Source: DTU098 sp964498525
Lineage (GTDB): Bacteria; Bacillota; Desulfotomaculia; Desulfotomaculales; Pelotomaculaceae
Direction of reading: 5' to 3'
Length of the DNA stretch: 64,000 nt
NCBI GenBank assembly: GCA_964498525.1
Contig: CAZCGU010000015.1
Location: 1 to 64,000, forward strand
Under the pieces are notes generated by a model. The model had not been told where the DNA came from. It was given only the letters and a program-made list of their open reading frames with translations, and made no database searches. Positions 8,904 through 17,134 of this stretch are shown one piece after another. The position numbers and the translations under genes are program-made. The stretch's first letter is position 1; each line of letters begins with the position of its first letter.

Positions 8904-10182
8904 ATTCGGGAAAGGCTTCGGGCTTTTAGGCGGTATACTTGCAGTGTTGTTTGGCGTTGCCCTTTTATTTGTGATCAGGTCCCAGCCCGGCCAGCAACCG
9001 GTACCGGTTATGGCGGAAGTACACGAAAACATAACCCCCGATCACCTGGTGGGAAAATTCACGACAATCATGGATGAACAGGGAAACATGCTGAGCATGA
9101 TGGCCCGGACCGTTTTTGTGGGGGACGAGTTGTACACCTGCGAAGGGCGCATTTACCGGATGGAGAAGGTGGAAGGGGACCAGGCGGAAGCTAAATTTGT
9201 GGGTATGGATCCCCAGATAGTATCCTACCAGGACTTTTACGCGGGAGAAAACATGCCCGTTCTGGCAAGTGAAGTAGCCCAGCAGGGAAAAGGCGGCCTG
9301 GCTGTATATCACACCCATACGGACGAATCCTACGTACCCAGTGACGGTACGGAATCAATACCCTTCAAGGGCGGGATCTACCAGATCGGTAAAATCATGG
9401 TGGATAAGCTCAGGGGCAAAGGAATCAATGTGCATTACGATGAAACCCCCCACGACCCCCACGATAATAACGCCTACACCCGCTCCCGCCGGACCGCGGC
9501 AGGTTTACTGCAAAACAAACCGGCGGCAATATTCGATATTCACCGGGACGGCGTGCCGGACCCGAATTATTACCGGGCTACCATTGACGGCAAAAACGTG
9601 GCCAGGCTGCGGCTGGTTGTGGGCAGGGAAAACCCCGGCATGAGCGCCAATATGGATTTTGCCAGGCGGATGATGACAGCGGCGAATAACCTGCACAGCA
9701 ATGTAGTGAAGGAGATCTTCGTGGGTAAAGGGGATTACAACCAGGATCTGACCCCCACGGCTCTTTTAATCGAGGCGGGCACCCATACAAATACAAAGGA
9801 AGAAGCCGCACAGGGCGTGGCCATGTTTACTGAGGCAATGCCCACTGTTCTGGGCCTTACCGCGACCCCTGCCGCCCCCCAGGCGCCCGGGGCGGAGCGT
9901 ACGGCTGGAGGGGGAGCCTGGAAAGCCCTGGGCTGGATCCTGGGTGTAACCATTATCGGCGGTTTGGGCTTCCTGCTAGTCAACTCCGGCAACTGGGAAA
10001 GCTTCAAGAGCAGGTTATCCGGTTTTGGCAAGGAGTTTGCCGGTTTTATGGGGCCGGGTCAGGCTTTGCGTAAAATTTACAGGAAACAGGGCGGCAGTCT
10101 GACGGAGAAAGAACCGGGGATAAACAGTCCCGACGCCAATTCCAAACTTAAAGATGAAAAGGATAACCCGACCAAAGACTGA
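8866..10182 (+). CDS. spoIIP: SpoIIP-like cell-wall hydrolase of sporulation
   Basis: SpoIIP is an amidase/endopeptidase that works with SpoIID in engulfment. The 438-residue protein has an N-terminal membrane anchor (about residues 18-36) and a central catalytic region with YHTHTDESY and FDIHRD, which carry the family's metal ligands, and LIEAGTHTNT near residue 305. Unlike a minimal SpoIIP it has a second hydrophobic segment around residues 355-372 and a charged C-terminal tail, so both ends may be membrane-tethered. The ATG at 8866 follows AAGGA; a GTG at 8881 is a possible alternative. Confidence 0.85.
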   Translation: MKKRRVNLVGRNRFGKGFGLLGGILAVLFGVALLFVIRSQPGQQPVPVMAEVHENITPDHLVGKFTTIMDEQGNMLSMMARTVFVGDELYTCEGRIYRMEKVEGDQAEAKFVGMDPQIVSYQDFYAGENMPVLASEVAQQGKGGLAVYHTHTDESYVPSDGTESIPFKGGIYQIGKIMVDKLRGKGINVHYDETPHDPHDNNAYTRSRRTAAGLLQNKPAAIFDIHRDGVPDPNYYRATIDGKNVARLRLVVGRENPGMSANMDFARRMMTAANNLHSNVVKEIFVGKGDYNQDLTPTALLIEAGTHTNTKEEAAQGVAMFTEAMPTVLGLTATPAAPQAPGAERTAGGGAWKALGWILGVTIIGGLGFLLVNSGNWESFKSRLSGFGKEFAGFMGPGQALRKIYRKQGGSLTEKEPGINSPDANSKLKDEKDNPTKD

Positions 10183-11126
10183 TGAATGTTCTGGGCTGGC
10201 TAAATCTACCTGAATATATCATGGTTATCCTGGCCGGTGTCCTGGCCGGCGCCATCTCCCGGGTCTTGCTTTTGCGTATTGATTACAGGCAGTACCCGGG
10301 TTATCCCCATGGCTACCTGGCACACCTTTCCCTGGGTTTCATAGCTTCCGCCCTGGGGGCTGTGGCAGTTCCCGCCATCCTGGAACCGGATTACACCGCC
10401 GCCACGTTTCTGGCCCTGGCCGCTCAGCAATTCCGGGAAATCCGGAACATAGAGCGCAAAACCCTGGAGAGCCTGGAGAGCACCGAGCTGGTCAAAAGGG
10501 GACTGGATTATATTGAGGGAATTGCCCGGACATTTGAGGCCAGGAACTATCTGGTTATGGGTACTGCCTTTGCCACCAGCCTGGCGACTCAATTGGGGGG
10601 GCTGTCCGCAGCCATTATAACGGCTTTAGCCGCCCTTTTCGTCTGCCGGCATTTCATGTCCGGCGAATTGATCGGCAACATCTGTGATGTCGTCCCGGCA
10701 GAATTATCCTTTGATGGTCCCCTTTTAATGGTAGATGAAATTGGTATTATGAACATCGGCCTGGCATCGATGCGGGAAAAGATTGTCGCAGAAGGGCTGG
10801 CCGTTAAAATTATACCCCGGGACGGCAATGCCAGGGCTACTATCCACGATATCGGCCAGCGCAACGCCCTTGCCTTTACCGCAGCAGTTATCCTGGGCAC
10901 AAAGAAAGATGTGGATATTCCCGAATTCACTCCCATGGCCAGGAAAAACCCGGATACGGGCGATGTGGGACTTTATATTTTACCGGTGGAAAAGGACATG
11001 GAGCGATTAATTGCAGCAGCCAGGCTTACCCCGGTGCTGGAAAGCGCCAGAAGCAAACCGCTTACGGCTGGATCAGTGGTCAAAGCTGTCAGAAAAAAAC
11101 AGGCTAAAGGCGGGCTTAAAAAATGA
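10182..11126 (+). CDS. YIEGIA family sporulation membrane protein
   Basis: The 314-residue protein carries the family's signature in LDYIEGIARTFEARNY around residue 110, with hydrophobic segments near residues 12-30, 48-68 and 125-155. The family is found in endospore formers, and the mechanism is not known to me. The start ATG overlaps the previous stop (TGATG), and its own stop overlaps the next start by four bases, so it is translationally coupled to both neighbours. Confidence 0.8.
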   Translation: MNVLGWLNLPEYIMVILAGVLAGAISRVLLLRIDYRQYPGYPHGYLAHLSLGFIASALGAVAVPAILEPDYTAATFLALAAQQFREIRNIERKTLESLESTELVKRGLDYIEGIARTFEARNYLVMGTAFATSLATQLGGLSAAIITALAALFVCRHFMSGELIGNICDVVPAELSFDGPLLMVDEIGIMNIGLASMREKIVAEGLAVKIIPRDGNARATIHDIGQRNALAFTAAVILGTKKDVDIPEFTPMARKNPDTGDVGLYILPVEKDMERLIAAARLTPVLESARSKPLTAGSVVKAVRKKQAKGGLKK

Positions 11127-11314
11127 ACCAAAATACAGATTCAATTCAGGCAGTTGTCACCGTTAATAAAGATAAGGTAAGCGGGGGCGCCCCTATTTTT
11201 TTTGCCCGGAATGAAAACGAACTGGTTTCTGTTTCCGTTAGCCTTTCCAAGATCCTGGACTCAACTGTCCATGAATTGGAAAGAGGTACTTACATTCTGG
11301 TGAGGCACGGATGA
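11123..11314 (+). CDS. Small capping-complex subunit for YIEGIA
   Basis: This 63-residue soluble protein lies directly after YIEGIA with an ATGA overlap. Position and size match the family annotated as the capping complex subunit for YIEGIA. The sequence is a small beta-rich domain ending in LERGTYILVRHG. Its function is not established; the association comes from conserved gene order. It overlaps the next gene by four bases. Confidence 0.7.
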   Translation: MNQNTDSIQAVVTVNKDKVSGGAPIFFARNENELVSVSVSLSKILDSTVHELERGTYILVRHG

Positions 11315-11943
11315 AAATAATTTATCACTGTTACGGCGGCGCTCATTCTTCAGTGACCGCCGCCGCTATTCACCTGGGTGTTTTCCCGGAAAACCGGGTT
11401 CCCACCCGGGAAGAGTTCCTGGCGGTACCCTTCTATGATTGTCAGGAAGCCGATGAGCACGGTCATTTTTTCTTTATGGGGCAAGATGAAGCCGGCCATG
11501 AGGTGTTCCTGATCGCCAGGCGCAGCCGTCCAAGGGTTCTGGAGAATATCTTCGCCGGTATGGCGGGAATTTTTAGCATTCCGCCGAATGACTATTGCCT
11601 GGTCAACGTGATGGGCAAGGTAAACCTGACCATGAAGTTAGGCGGTTTTCTCTCCCGCCGCTGGGGAGTCGTGAGAGTCGGGCGGCCCATCGTAACCCTT
11701 GGTACCCAGGCGGCCTATTTCCAGATGGTGAAGCTGGTGCAAAGGGTAAAGAGAGAGATAGGAGGATATGATGAAGGTTCTCTACTTCAGCGACAGCATT
11801 TATCCACTGGCAGGTTTGGCAGGGGCGATCCACACGGGGCGCTTGCCGGCGGAGGAGGAACCAGGGGGCAGTTTCCGGAGCCTGCCGTTTTTGAATATCA
11901 AAAAGGAAGACGAGGGAAAGATTCTTTCCCTGGGAAAGGATGA
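11311..11943 (+). CDS. DUF3189 family protein with an extended C-terminus
   Basis: Residues 1-150 match DUF3189 (start MKIIYHCYGGAHSS, then IHLGVFPENR and FFFMGQDEAGHEVF). The family normally ends near this point. Here the frame runs on for about 60 Gly/Arg-rich residues that overlap the next gene, which is itself a DUF3189 protein, by more than 170 bases. The tail looks like out-of-frame coding, so I suspect a lost stop codon, a frameshift or a sequencing error after about 11770. DUF3189 genes occur in sporulation neighbourhoods; the role is unknown. Confidence 0.75.
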   Translation: MKIIYHCYGGAHSSVTAAAIHLGVFPENRVPTREEFLAVPFYDCQEADEHGHFFFMGQDEAGHEVFLIARRSRPRVLENIFAGMAGIFSIPPNDYCLVNVMGKVNLTMKLGGFLSRRWGVVRVGRPIVTLGTQAAYFQMVKLVQRVKREIGGYDEGSLLQRQHLSTGRFGRGDPHGALAGGGGTRGQFPEPAVFEYQKGRRGKDSFPGKG

Positions 11944-12229
11944 CCTGGGTAATGATGTTTACGCCCTGTCAGTTAAAGGCGAAAGGGGAATGCTTTATCG
12001 CCTTGTGGACAGTTTTTTAGGTATGTACGGCATCGGGGAGAGTGAACTTAATTTAATAGACAGCGGAATAAGGGACAACTTATATCTTCTGGCCGGAGTA
12101 TTTTTCTGCCGGCTTCCATTACTAGCACCCCTGGGCCGCCCCTTGATCCTGGCCGGACTGAAAAAACACTACAGCAGGTTGGCGCAGCTGACCGCTGAGG
12201 TGCGAATGGGCCTGGTAAATCTTCCTTGA
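11771..12229 (+). CDS. Second DUF3189 family protein
   Basis: The roughly 152-residue protein resembles its neighbour: an N-terminal MKVLYFSDSIYPLAG, a GRLPAEE segment, SLGKDDLGNDVYAL, and a C-terminal helix. This suggests tandem duplication and divergence. The ATG at 11771 is preferred to the one at 11768 because AGGAGG ends five bases before it. The region shared with the previous frame has the codon pattern expected of this protein, so this is the better-supported reading there. Confidence 0.8.
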   Translation: MKVLYFSDSIYPLAGLAGAIHTGRLPAEEEPGGSFRSLPFLNIKKEDEGKILSLGKDDLGNDVYALSVKGERGMLYRLVDSFLGMYGIGESELNLIDSGIRDNLYLLAGVFFCRLPLLAPLGRPLILAGLKKHYSRLAQLTAEVRMGLVNLP

Positions 12230-12289
12230 CTATCAAAAGTAAATTTTAGATAATGGTTTCTAGAGTAAGAACGGGGGAGGTTGCCCCAG

Positions 12290-13633
12290 ATGAAACCTGC
12301 GGGATTGGTTGTGGTCAGGGTTAAACCGGGAAGCATCGCCGAAGAAATGGGTATTGGACGGGGAGACCGGCTCGTTGCTATTAATGGCGTGCCAGTTCAT
12401 GATTTTATTGATTATCGCTTTTGGGAAGCCGATGAGGATGTGAGCCTGGAATTAAATAAGGCTGACGGTGAGGCATGGATCCTTGACCTGGAAAAGGATT
12501 ATGATGAGGATCTGGGCCTGGAATTTGAAGGGGCCGGCTTCGGACGTACCATCCCCTGTTCCAATCATTGCCTTTTTTGCTTTGTGGACCAAATGCCGCC
12601 GGGAATGCGCAAGTCCCTCTACGTAAAGGATGATGATTACCGGCTGTCCTTCTGGAGCGGTAATTTTATCACCCTTACCAATGTTACTGAACAAGAACTG
12701 CAAAGGATCATTTCCATGCGCTTGAGTCCCCTTTATATATCTGTTCACAGCACCAACCCCGGACTGCGCCGGCAGATGCTGGGCAACAGCAGGGCCGGCT
12801 TGATTATGGAACAGCTGCGGGAACTGGCGGCGGCGGGTATTGAAATGCACACCCAGGTGGTCGCCTGCCCCGGACTAAATGATGGACAGGAACTGGCAGG
12901 AACGGCTGATGACCTGGCGGGTCTTTGGCCCTGGGTACGATCCCTGGCAGTGGTACCGGTGGGGTTGACCAGGTTCAGGCAAAGCCGCTATCCCCTGCGT
13001 GGTTATACCCGGGCGGAAGCCCGCGGGCTGGTCCGCTGGCTTTGGGCCAGGCAGGAGGAATACCTGCGTACAAAAGGAAACCCCTTTATTTTTGCCTCCG
13101 ATGAGTTTTATCTGCTATCCGGTGTGGAGGTACCTCCGCTGGAGCGGTACGCCGGTTTTCCCCAGCTGGAAAACGGGGTGGGCTTGACCCGCCTTTTTTT
13201 AGAGGAATGGGAGAAGGCCGGAACCCGCCTTCAGGGGAGAAGGATAAAGGGCAAAATAACCCTGGTAACCGGTGTGCTGGGGGAACAATTATTGGCCCCG
13301 GTGGCAGCCGCCCTGAATAGGGTAGAAGGCCTTCAGGCAACCCTGAGAGTTGTCAGGAATGAATTTTTTGGTGAGTATGTTACGGTAGCGGGGTTGCTTA
13401 CAGGGGCAGATCTGGTTTCCCAGCTTCCACCGGGCAAAACAGGTGATTTGCTGGTGCTCCCGGCAGTTTCTTTAAAAAAAGAAGAGCCGGTTTTTTTAGA
13501 TGGAGTAAGCCTGCGGGAATTAAGCCGGTGTTTGATGGTTCAAGTGGCTGCTGTAGCAGGGCCGGGCCAACTGGTGGATGTCCTGCTGGAAGGCAGGCAA
13601 AAAGCAACCTGGTCTGCGGATGCGGGAAGTTAA
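12290..13633 (+). CDS. DUF512 family radical SAM protein with N-terminal PDZ-like domain
   Basis: The 447-residue protein has a PDZ-like domain (residues about 1-60, VVVRVKPGSIAEEMGIGRGD), then a radical SAM-like core with a CSNHCLFCFVDQMP cluster motif, and the C-terminal DUF512 region. Family members bind a [4Fe-4S] cluster; no substrate is known to me. The ATG at 12290 is chosen over TTG at 12281 because GGGGGAGG abuts the TTG but is nine bases from the ATG. The gene sits next to der in many Clostridia, as here. Confidence 0.85.
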   Translation: MKPAGLVVVRVKPGSIAEEMGIGRGDRLVAINGVPVHDFIDYRFWEADEDVSLELNKADGEAWILDLEKDYDEDLGLEFEGAGFGRTIPCSNHCLFCFVDQMPPGMRKSLYVKDDDYRLSFWSGNFITLTNVTEQELQRIISMRLSPLYISVHSTNPGLRRQMLGNSRAGLIMEQLRELAAAGIEMHTQVVACPGLNDGQELAGTADDLAGLWPWVRSLAVVPVGLTRFRQSRYPLRGYTRAEARGLVRWLWARQEEYLRTKGNPFIFASDEFYLLSGVEVPPLERYAGFPQLENGVGLTRLFLEEWEKAGTRLQGRRIKGKITLVTGVLGEQLLAPVAAALNRVEGLQATLRVVRNEFFGEYVTVAGLLTGADLVSQLPPGKTGDLLVLPAVSLKKEEPVFLDGVSLRELSRCLMVQVAAVAGPGQLVDVLLEGRQKATWSADAGS

Positions 13634-13723
13634 CTTTACTAAAAACAGGGTAAAATAGGTTAAAGAGCAGGAAGGAGCAGAAGGTTCCTCAATAAGCTGT
13701 TATAGGGGAGGAGGTGGAGTTTA

Positions 13724-15046
13724 GTGTCCAAACCGGTTGTCGCCATTCTGGGCCGCCCCAATGTAGGTAAATCAACACTTTTTAACCGGATTGTGGGGGG
13801 CAGGGTGGCTATTGTGGAAGGGGAGCCGGGAGTAACAAGGGACCGCTTGTACCAGGACGCCGAATGGGCGGGGCGAAGTTTTACCCTCGTTGATACCGGA
13901 GGGCTTGATTTCCAGGAAAGCGGCGAGATTATAAAAGGTGTGCGGCAGCAAGTGGAACTCGCCGTACGCCAGTCTGACGCGGTCCTTTTTGTGGTGGATG
14001 CCAGGGCGGGGCTGAACCCGGATGATCTGGAAATCGCTTTAATGATTCGCAAAGCAAGTAAACCAGTGGTGCTTGTTGCCAATAAAGTTGAAAGGTTTGA
14101 TCAGCCTTCTCCCACTTATGATTTTTACCAGCTGGGCCTGGGAGATCCCGTGCCCGTTTCAGCAGCGGAGGGCTTGAACACCGGCGATATGCTGGACAGG
14201 CTGGTTGAACTGCTGCCGGAAGTGAAGGCTGATGAGTACGAAGCCGATGTCGTTAAAATAGCTGTGGTGGGCCGGCCCAATGTGGGCAAGTCCTCCCTTG
14301 TCAACACTATCCTGGGGGAAGAGCGGGTGATAGTCAGCAGTGTGCCCGGCACAACCCGGGACGCCATTGATACCGCCTTTGACCGGGACGGCAGGCACTA
14401 CGTCATTATCGACACGGCAGGGATGCGGCGCAGGGGCAGGATTGGACTGGCCACGGAAAAGTACAGCGTGATTCGCGCCTTGCGTGCCGTAGACCGGAGC
14501 GATGTGGTCCTGGTTGTTGTGGATGCGGCGGAGGGCGTCACTGAACAGGATAAACGAATCGCCGGTTATGTCCATGAAGCCGGCAAGGCATCGGTCCTGG
14601 TTGTTAATAAATGGGACTTGGTGGAAAAAGACGACCGCACCATGAACCGTTTTACCGAAAGAATCCGGCACGAACTGGGCTTTATGCCCTATCTGCCCTT
14701 GATATTTACCTCGGCTCTGACCGGCCGCAGGGTGCAGAAAGTGCTGGAACTGGTAGATTTCGTTGCCGAGCAGCAGGTCACCCGTATTGCCACTCCGGAT
14801 TTGAATAGTCTGTTCCGGGAGGCGGTTCTGCAGACCCCTCCCCCCTCCGACAGAGCCAGGAGACTCAAGATATTTTACGTTACCCAGGCTGGGGTGAAAC
14901 CGCCCAGATTTATTCTTTTCGTTAATGATCCGGAACTTATGCATTTTTCCTATCTGCGCTATCTTGAAAACCAGGTCAGATCGGCATACGGGTTTGAGGG
15001 GACCCCGATTCGTTTTATCCTGCGGAAAAGGGCTAAAGAGGTTTAA
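13724..15046 (+). CDS. der: Ribosome biogenesis GTPase Der (EngA)
   Basis: Der has two GTPase domains and a KH-like C-terminal domain and helps assemble the 50S subunit. In this 440-residue protein both P-loops read GRPNVGKS (near residues 9 and 184); DTGG and DTAG are the two G3 motifs and NKVE and NKWD the two G4 motifs. The C-terminal KH-like domain begins near residue 350. The start is GTG at 13724, after GGGGAGGAGGTGGAG. Length and architecture are standard. Confidence 0.97.
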   Translation: MSKPVVAILGRPNVGKSTLFNRIVGGRVAIVEGEPGVTRDRLYQDAEWAGRSFTLVDTGGLDFQESGEIIKGVRQQVELAVRQSDAVLFVVDARAGLNPDDLEIALMIRKASKPVVLVANKVERFDQPSPTYDFYQLGLGDPVPVSAAEGLNTGDMLDRLVELLPEVKADEYEADVVKIAVVGRPNVGKSSLVNTILGEERVIVSSVPGTTRDAIDTAFDRDGRHYVIIDTAGMRRRGRIGLATEKYSVIRALRAVDRSDVVLVVVDAAEGVTEQDKRIAGYVHEAGKASVLVVNKWDLVEKDDRTMNRFTERIRHELGFMPYLPLIFTSALTGRRVQKVLELVDFVAEQQVTRIATPDLNSLFREAVLQTPPPSDRARRLKIFYVTQAGVKPPRFILFVNDPELMHFSYLRYLENQVRSAYGFEGTPIRFILRKRAKEV

Positions 15047-15160
15047 CCATGCATAATTGGAGCTGCCCTCCATCCCTTAGCAGGGACAGGGGGAGTATCG
15101 AAAGAACAGTCCCCCGGCGCAAAAGATGTTTTTATTCAACGATTATGGGGGGGAGTTGCG

Positions 15161-15748
15161 ATGTCTTACTGGGTTCTCATAGCTAGCTATTTGATTGGTT
15201 CAATTCCCTTCAGCTTTCTTGTAGCCCGGGTCTGGAAAGGGGTAGATATTCGTAAGTGCGGCAGCGGCAACGTAGGCATGACCAATGTCTGGCGGAATGC
15301 CGGTCCTGCCGCGGGGCTGCTGGCCCTGGCCGGGGACCTGGGCAAGGGGATTCTGGTTGTGCTTCTGGCCAGACATTACGGCCCTCCCCTGCTGGTTGCC
15401 GGATCATCCATAGCGGCGCTAGCCGGGCACAGTTGGCCGGTGTTTTTGGGCTTTAAAGGCGGGAAGCTGGTTGCCACCGGTGTGGGGCTTATTACCGCTA
15501 TCTCCCCGCCCGTGGGAGTTCTGACAATGATAATCTGGCTTGTTGCCACGGGTCTGACCAGATATGTTTCCGTGGGTTCAATAACGGCTGTGGTTTCAAT
15601 TCCTTTCTTAATGCTGTTCTACCGGCTGGAATGGCCTTATCTGGCACTGGGCGTTATTTACGCTGTTTTTACGGTATATAAGCATATACCCAATCTTAAA
15701 AGGTTGATTGGAAAGACCGAGCCCAAAATCGGCAAGAAAATATTATAA
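15161..15748 (+). CDS. plsY: Acyl-phosphate glycerol-3-phosphate acyltransferase
   Basis: PlsY transfers an acyl group from acyl-phosphate to glycerol 3-phosphate in the membrane. The 195-residue protein has about five hydrophobic segments and the conserved motifs SGNVGMTNVWRNAG (residues 36-49), GHSWPVFLGFKGGK (around residue 90), and a C-terminal KHIPNLKRL. The ATG follows a strong GGGGGGAG site. It sits 14 bases before gpsA, which makes its substrate. Confidence 0.95.
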   Translation: MSYWVLIASYLIGSIPFSFLVARVWKGVDIRKCGSGNVGMTNVWRNAGPAAGLLALAGDLGKGILVVLLARHYGPPLLVAGSSIAALAGHSWPVFLGFKGGKLVATGVGLITAISPPVGVLTMIIWLVATGLTRYVSVGSITAVVSIPFLMLFYRLEWPYLALGVIYAVFTVYKHIPNLKRLIGKTEPKIGKKIL

Positions 15749-15762
15749 GGGTTGGTGGACAG

Positions 15763-16806
15763 GTGAGCAAAATAATCGGGGTTATGGGTGCGGGGAGTTG
15801 GGCAACTGCCCTGTCCAGGCTTCTGGCCCAGTTGGGCCATCAGGTGAAGATGTGGTCGATTTGCCCGGAACAGGTCAGGGAAATAAACGTAACCCGGGAA
15901 AACAGTCAGTATTTGCCCGGGGTTGTAGTACCCCCCGGGGTTATGGCCACCGCCGACCTGGAAGAGGCCTTAAGCTGTGTGGAGGTCGTTCTTTTTGGAG
16001 TGCCTTCCCACGCTTTTCGGGAAGTCCTGGGTAAAGCGCTGCCCCATCTCCCGGAAAAGGCCGTAATTATTAACGTCGCCAAGGGGATCGAAGAGGAAAG
16101 CCTTTGCCCGATGTCCGGGGTATTTGCCGAGGAAGCCGGAACGGAACGTCTTCCGGGGTATGTGGTCCTTTCCGGTCCCAGTCATGCTGAAGAAGTGGCC
16201 AGGGATATTCCCACGGCGGTGGTGGCGTCGTCGTCCTGCCTGGAAAATGCGGAGTACGTGCAGAACTTATTCATGTGCGAATATTTCAGGGTTTATACCA
16301 ATCCGGATGTGACCGGGGTTGAACTGGGTGGAGCCCTCAAAAATATTATTGCCCTGGGTACCGGAATAGCGGACGGGCTGGGATTCGGGGACAATACCAA
16401 GGCAGCTTTAATGACCCGCGGCCTGGCGGAAATAACCCGTTTGGGTATGGCCATGGGGGCCAATCCGCTTACCTTTGCGGGACTGTCCGGTTTGGGTGAT
16501 TTGATAGTGACCTGTACCAGCATGCATAGCCGTAACCGGCGGACTGGAATTGCCATAGGTCAGGGCAAGCCAGTGGAAGAAGCCGTGGCCGGGGTCAGAA
16601 TGGTTGTTGAAGGGATCCGGACCACGAAAGCCGCCAGGAAGTTGTCAGCCGGCCGTACTGTTGAAATGCCGATTACAGAACAAATTTTCCGGGTATTGTT
16701 TGAGGGGCTGCAACCGGAAACCGCAGTCCTAAAACTTATGACCCGCGGTAAAACCCACGAAATGGAAGAGGTGGCCGAAGCGGCAGCCCTGGGCTGGAAA
16801 AACTAA
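15763..16806 (+). CDS. gpsA: NAD(P)-dependent glycerol-3-phosphate dehydrogenase
   Basis: It reduces dihydroxyacetone phosphate to glycerol 3-phosphate for phospholipid synthesis. The 347-residue protein opens with GVMGAGSWATAL (nucleotide binding), has SGPSHAEEVA, the catalytic-lysine segment GGALKNIIALGTG, and GLSGLGDLIVTCTS. The start is GTG after GGACAGG. The pairing with plsY and the position before spoIVA repeat the Bacillus order. Confidence 0.96.
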   Translation: MSKIIGVMGAGSWATALSRLLAQLGHQVKMWSICPEQVREINVTRENSQYLPGVVVPPGVMATADLEEALSCVEVVLFGVPSHAFREVLGKALPHLPEKAVIINVAKGIEEESLCPMSGVFAEEAGTERLPGYVVLSGPSHAEEVARDIPTAVVASSSCLENAEYVQNLFMCEYFRVYTNPDVTGVELGGALKNIIALGTGIADGLGFGDNTKAALMTRGLAEITRLGMAMGANPLTFAGLSGLGDLIVTCTSMHSRNRRTGIAIGQGKPVEEAVAGVRMVVEGIRTTKAARKLSAGRTVEMPITEQIFRVLFEGLQPETAVLKLMTRGKTHEMEEVAEAAALGWKN

Positions 16807-16861
16807 TTAGAATAAACGCAAAGAAAGATTAATACCTTCTTTCATCTTTTTTAAAAAGTAA

Positions 16862-16893
16862 CACCCGGAGCAAGGCCGGGTGATTTTTATTTT
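16862..16893 (+). terminator. Intrinsic terminator after gpsA
   Basis: CACCCGG (16862-16868) pairs with CCGGGTG (16876-16882), followed by ATTTTTATTTTTT. A weaker GAAAG/CTTTC hairpin with its own T run lies just upstream. Confidence 0.75.
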
Positions 16894-16952
16894 TTACATA
16901 ATTTCCGGTAGGTAAATTATGGTATAAATTTTCTTGAATTTTCTTCTGCCCG

Positions 16953-16981
16953 GTCATATTCGCCCCTAAACCTCATATATA
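16953..16981 (+). promoter_or_regulatory. Sigma-E-like promoter of spoIVA
   Basis: GTCATATT (16953-16960) and CATATATA (16974-16981) are separated by 13 bases and resemble the Bacillus sigma-E boxes (GTCATATT and CATACAAT). In Bacillus subtilis spoIVA is a mother-cell gene under sigma-E. Confidence 0.5.
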
Positions 16982-17134
16982 TATATTGTTATTGTATGCC
17001 ATTGGAAAAAAATAGACGTGGACTAGGTTCACGCCCGGGCTTGGAAGATATGTTTTTCGCTGGTACGGGGGAGGGATGCAAACCGTTTATATAAAGGTAA
17101 CTTTTACCTATTTTTTAAAGGAGGGAGTGTGTAC

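Larger units (their letters stand above)
16807..17134 (+). other. Intergenic region between gpsA and spoIVA
   Basis: It contains the gpsA terminator (16862-16893) and a sigma-E-like promoter (16953-16981). A further 150 bases of leader precede the spoIVA ribosome site, with nothing else recognisable. Confidence 0.6.
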
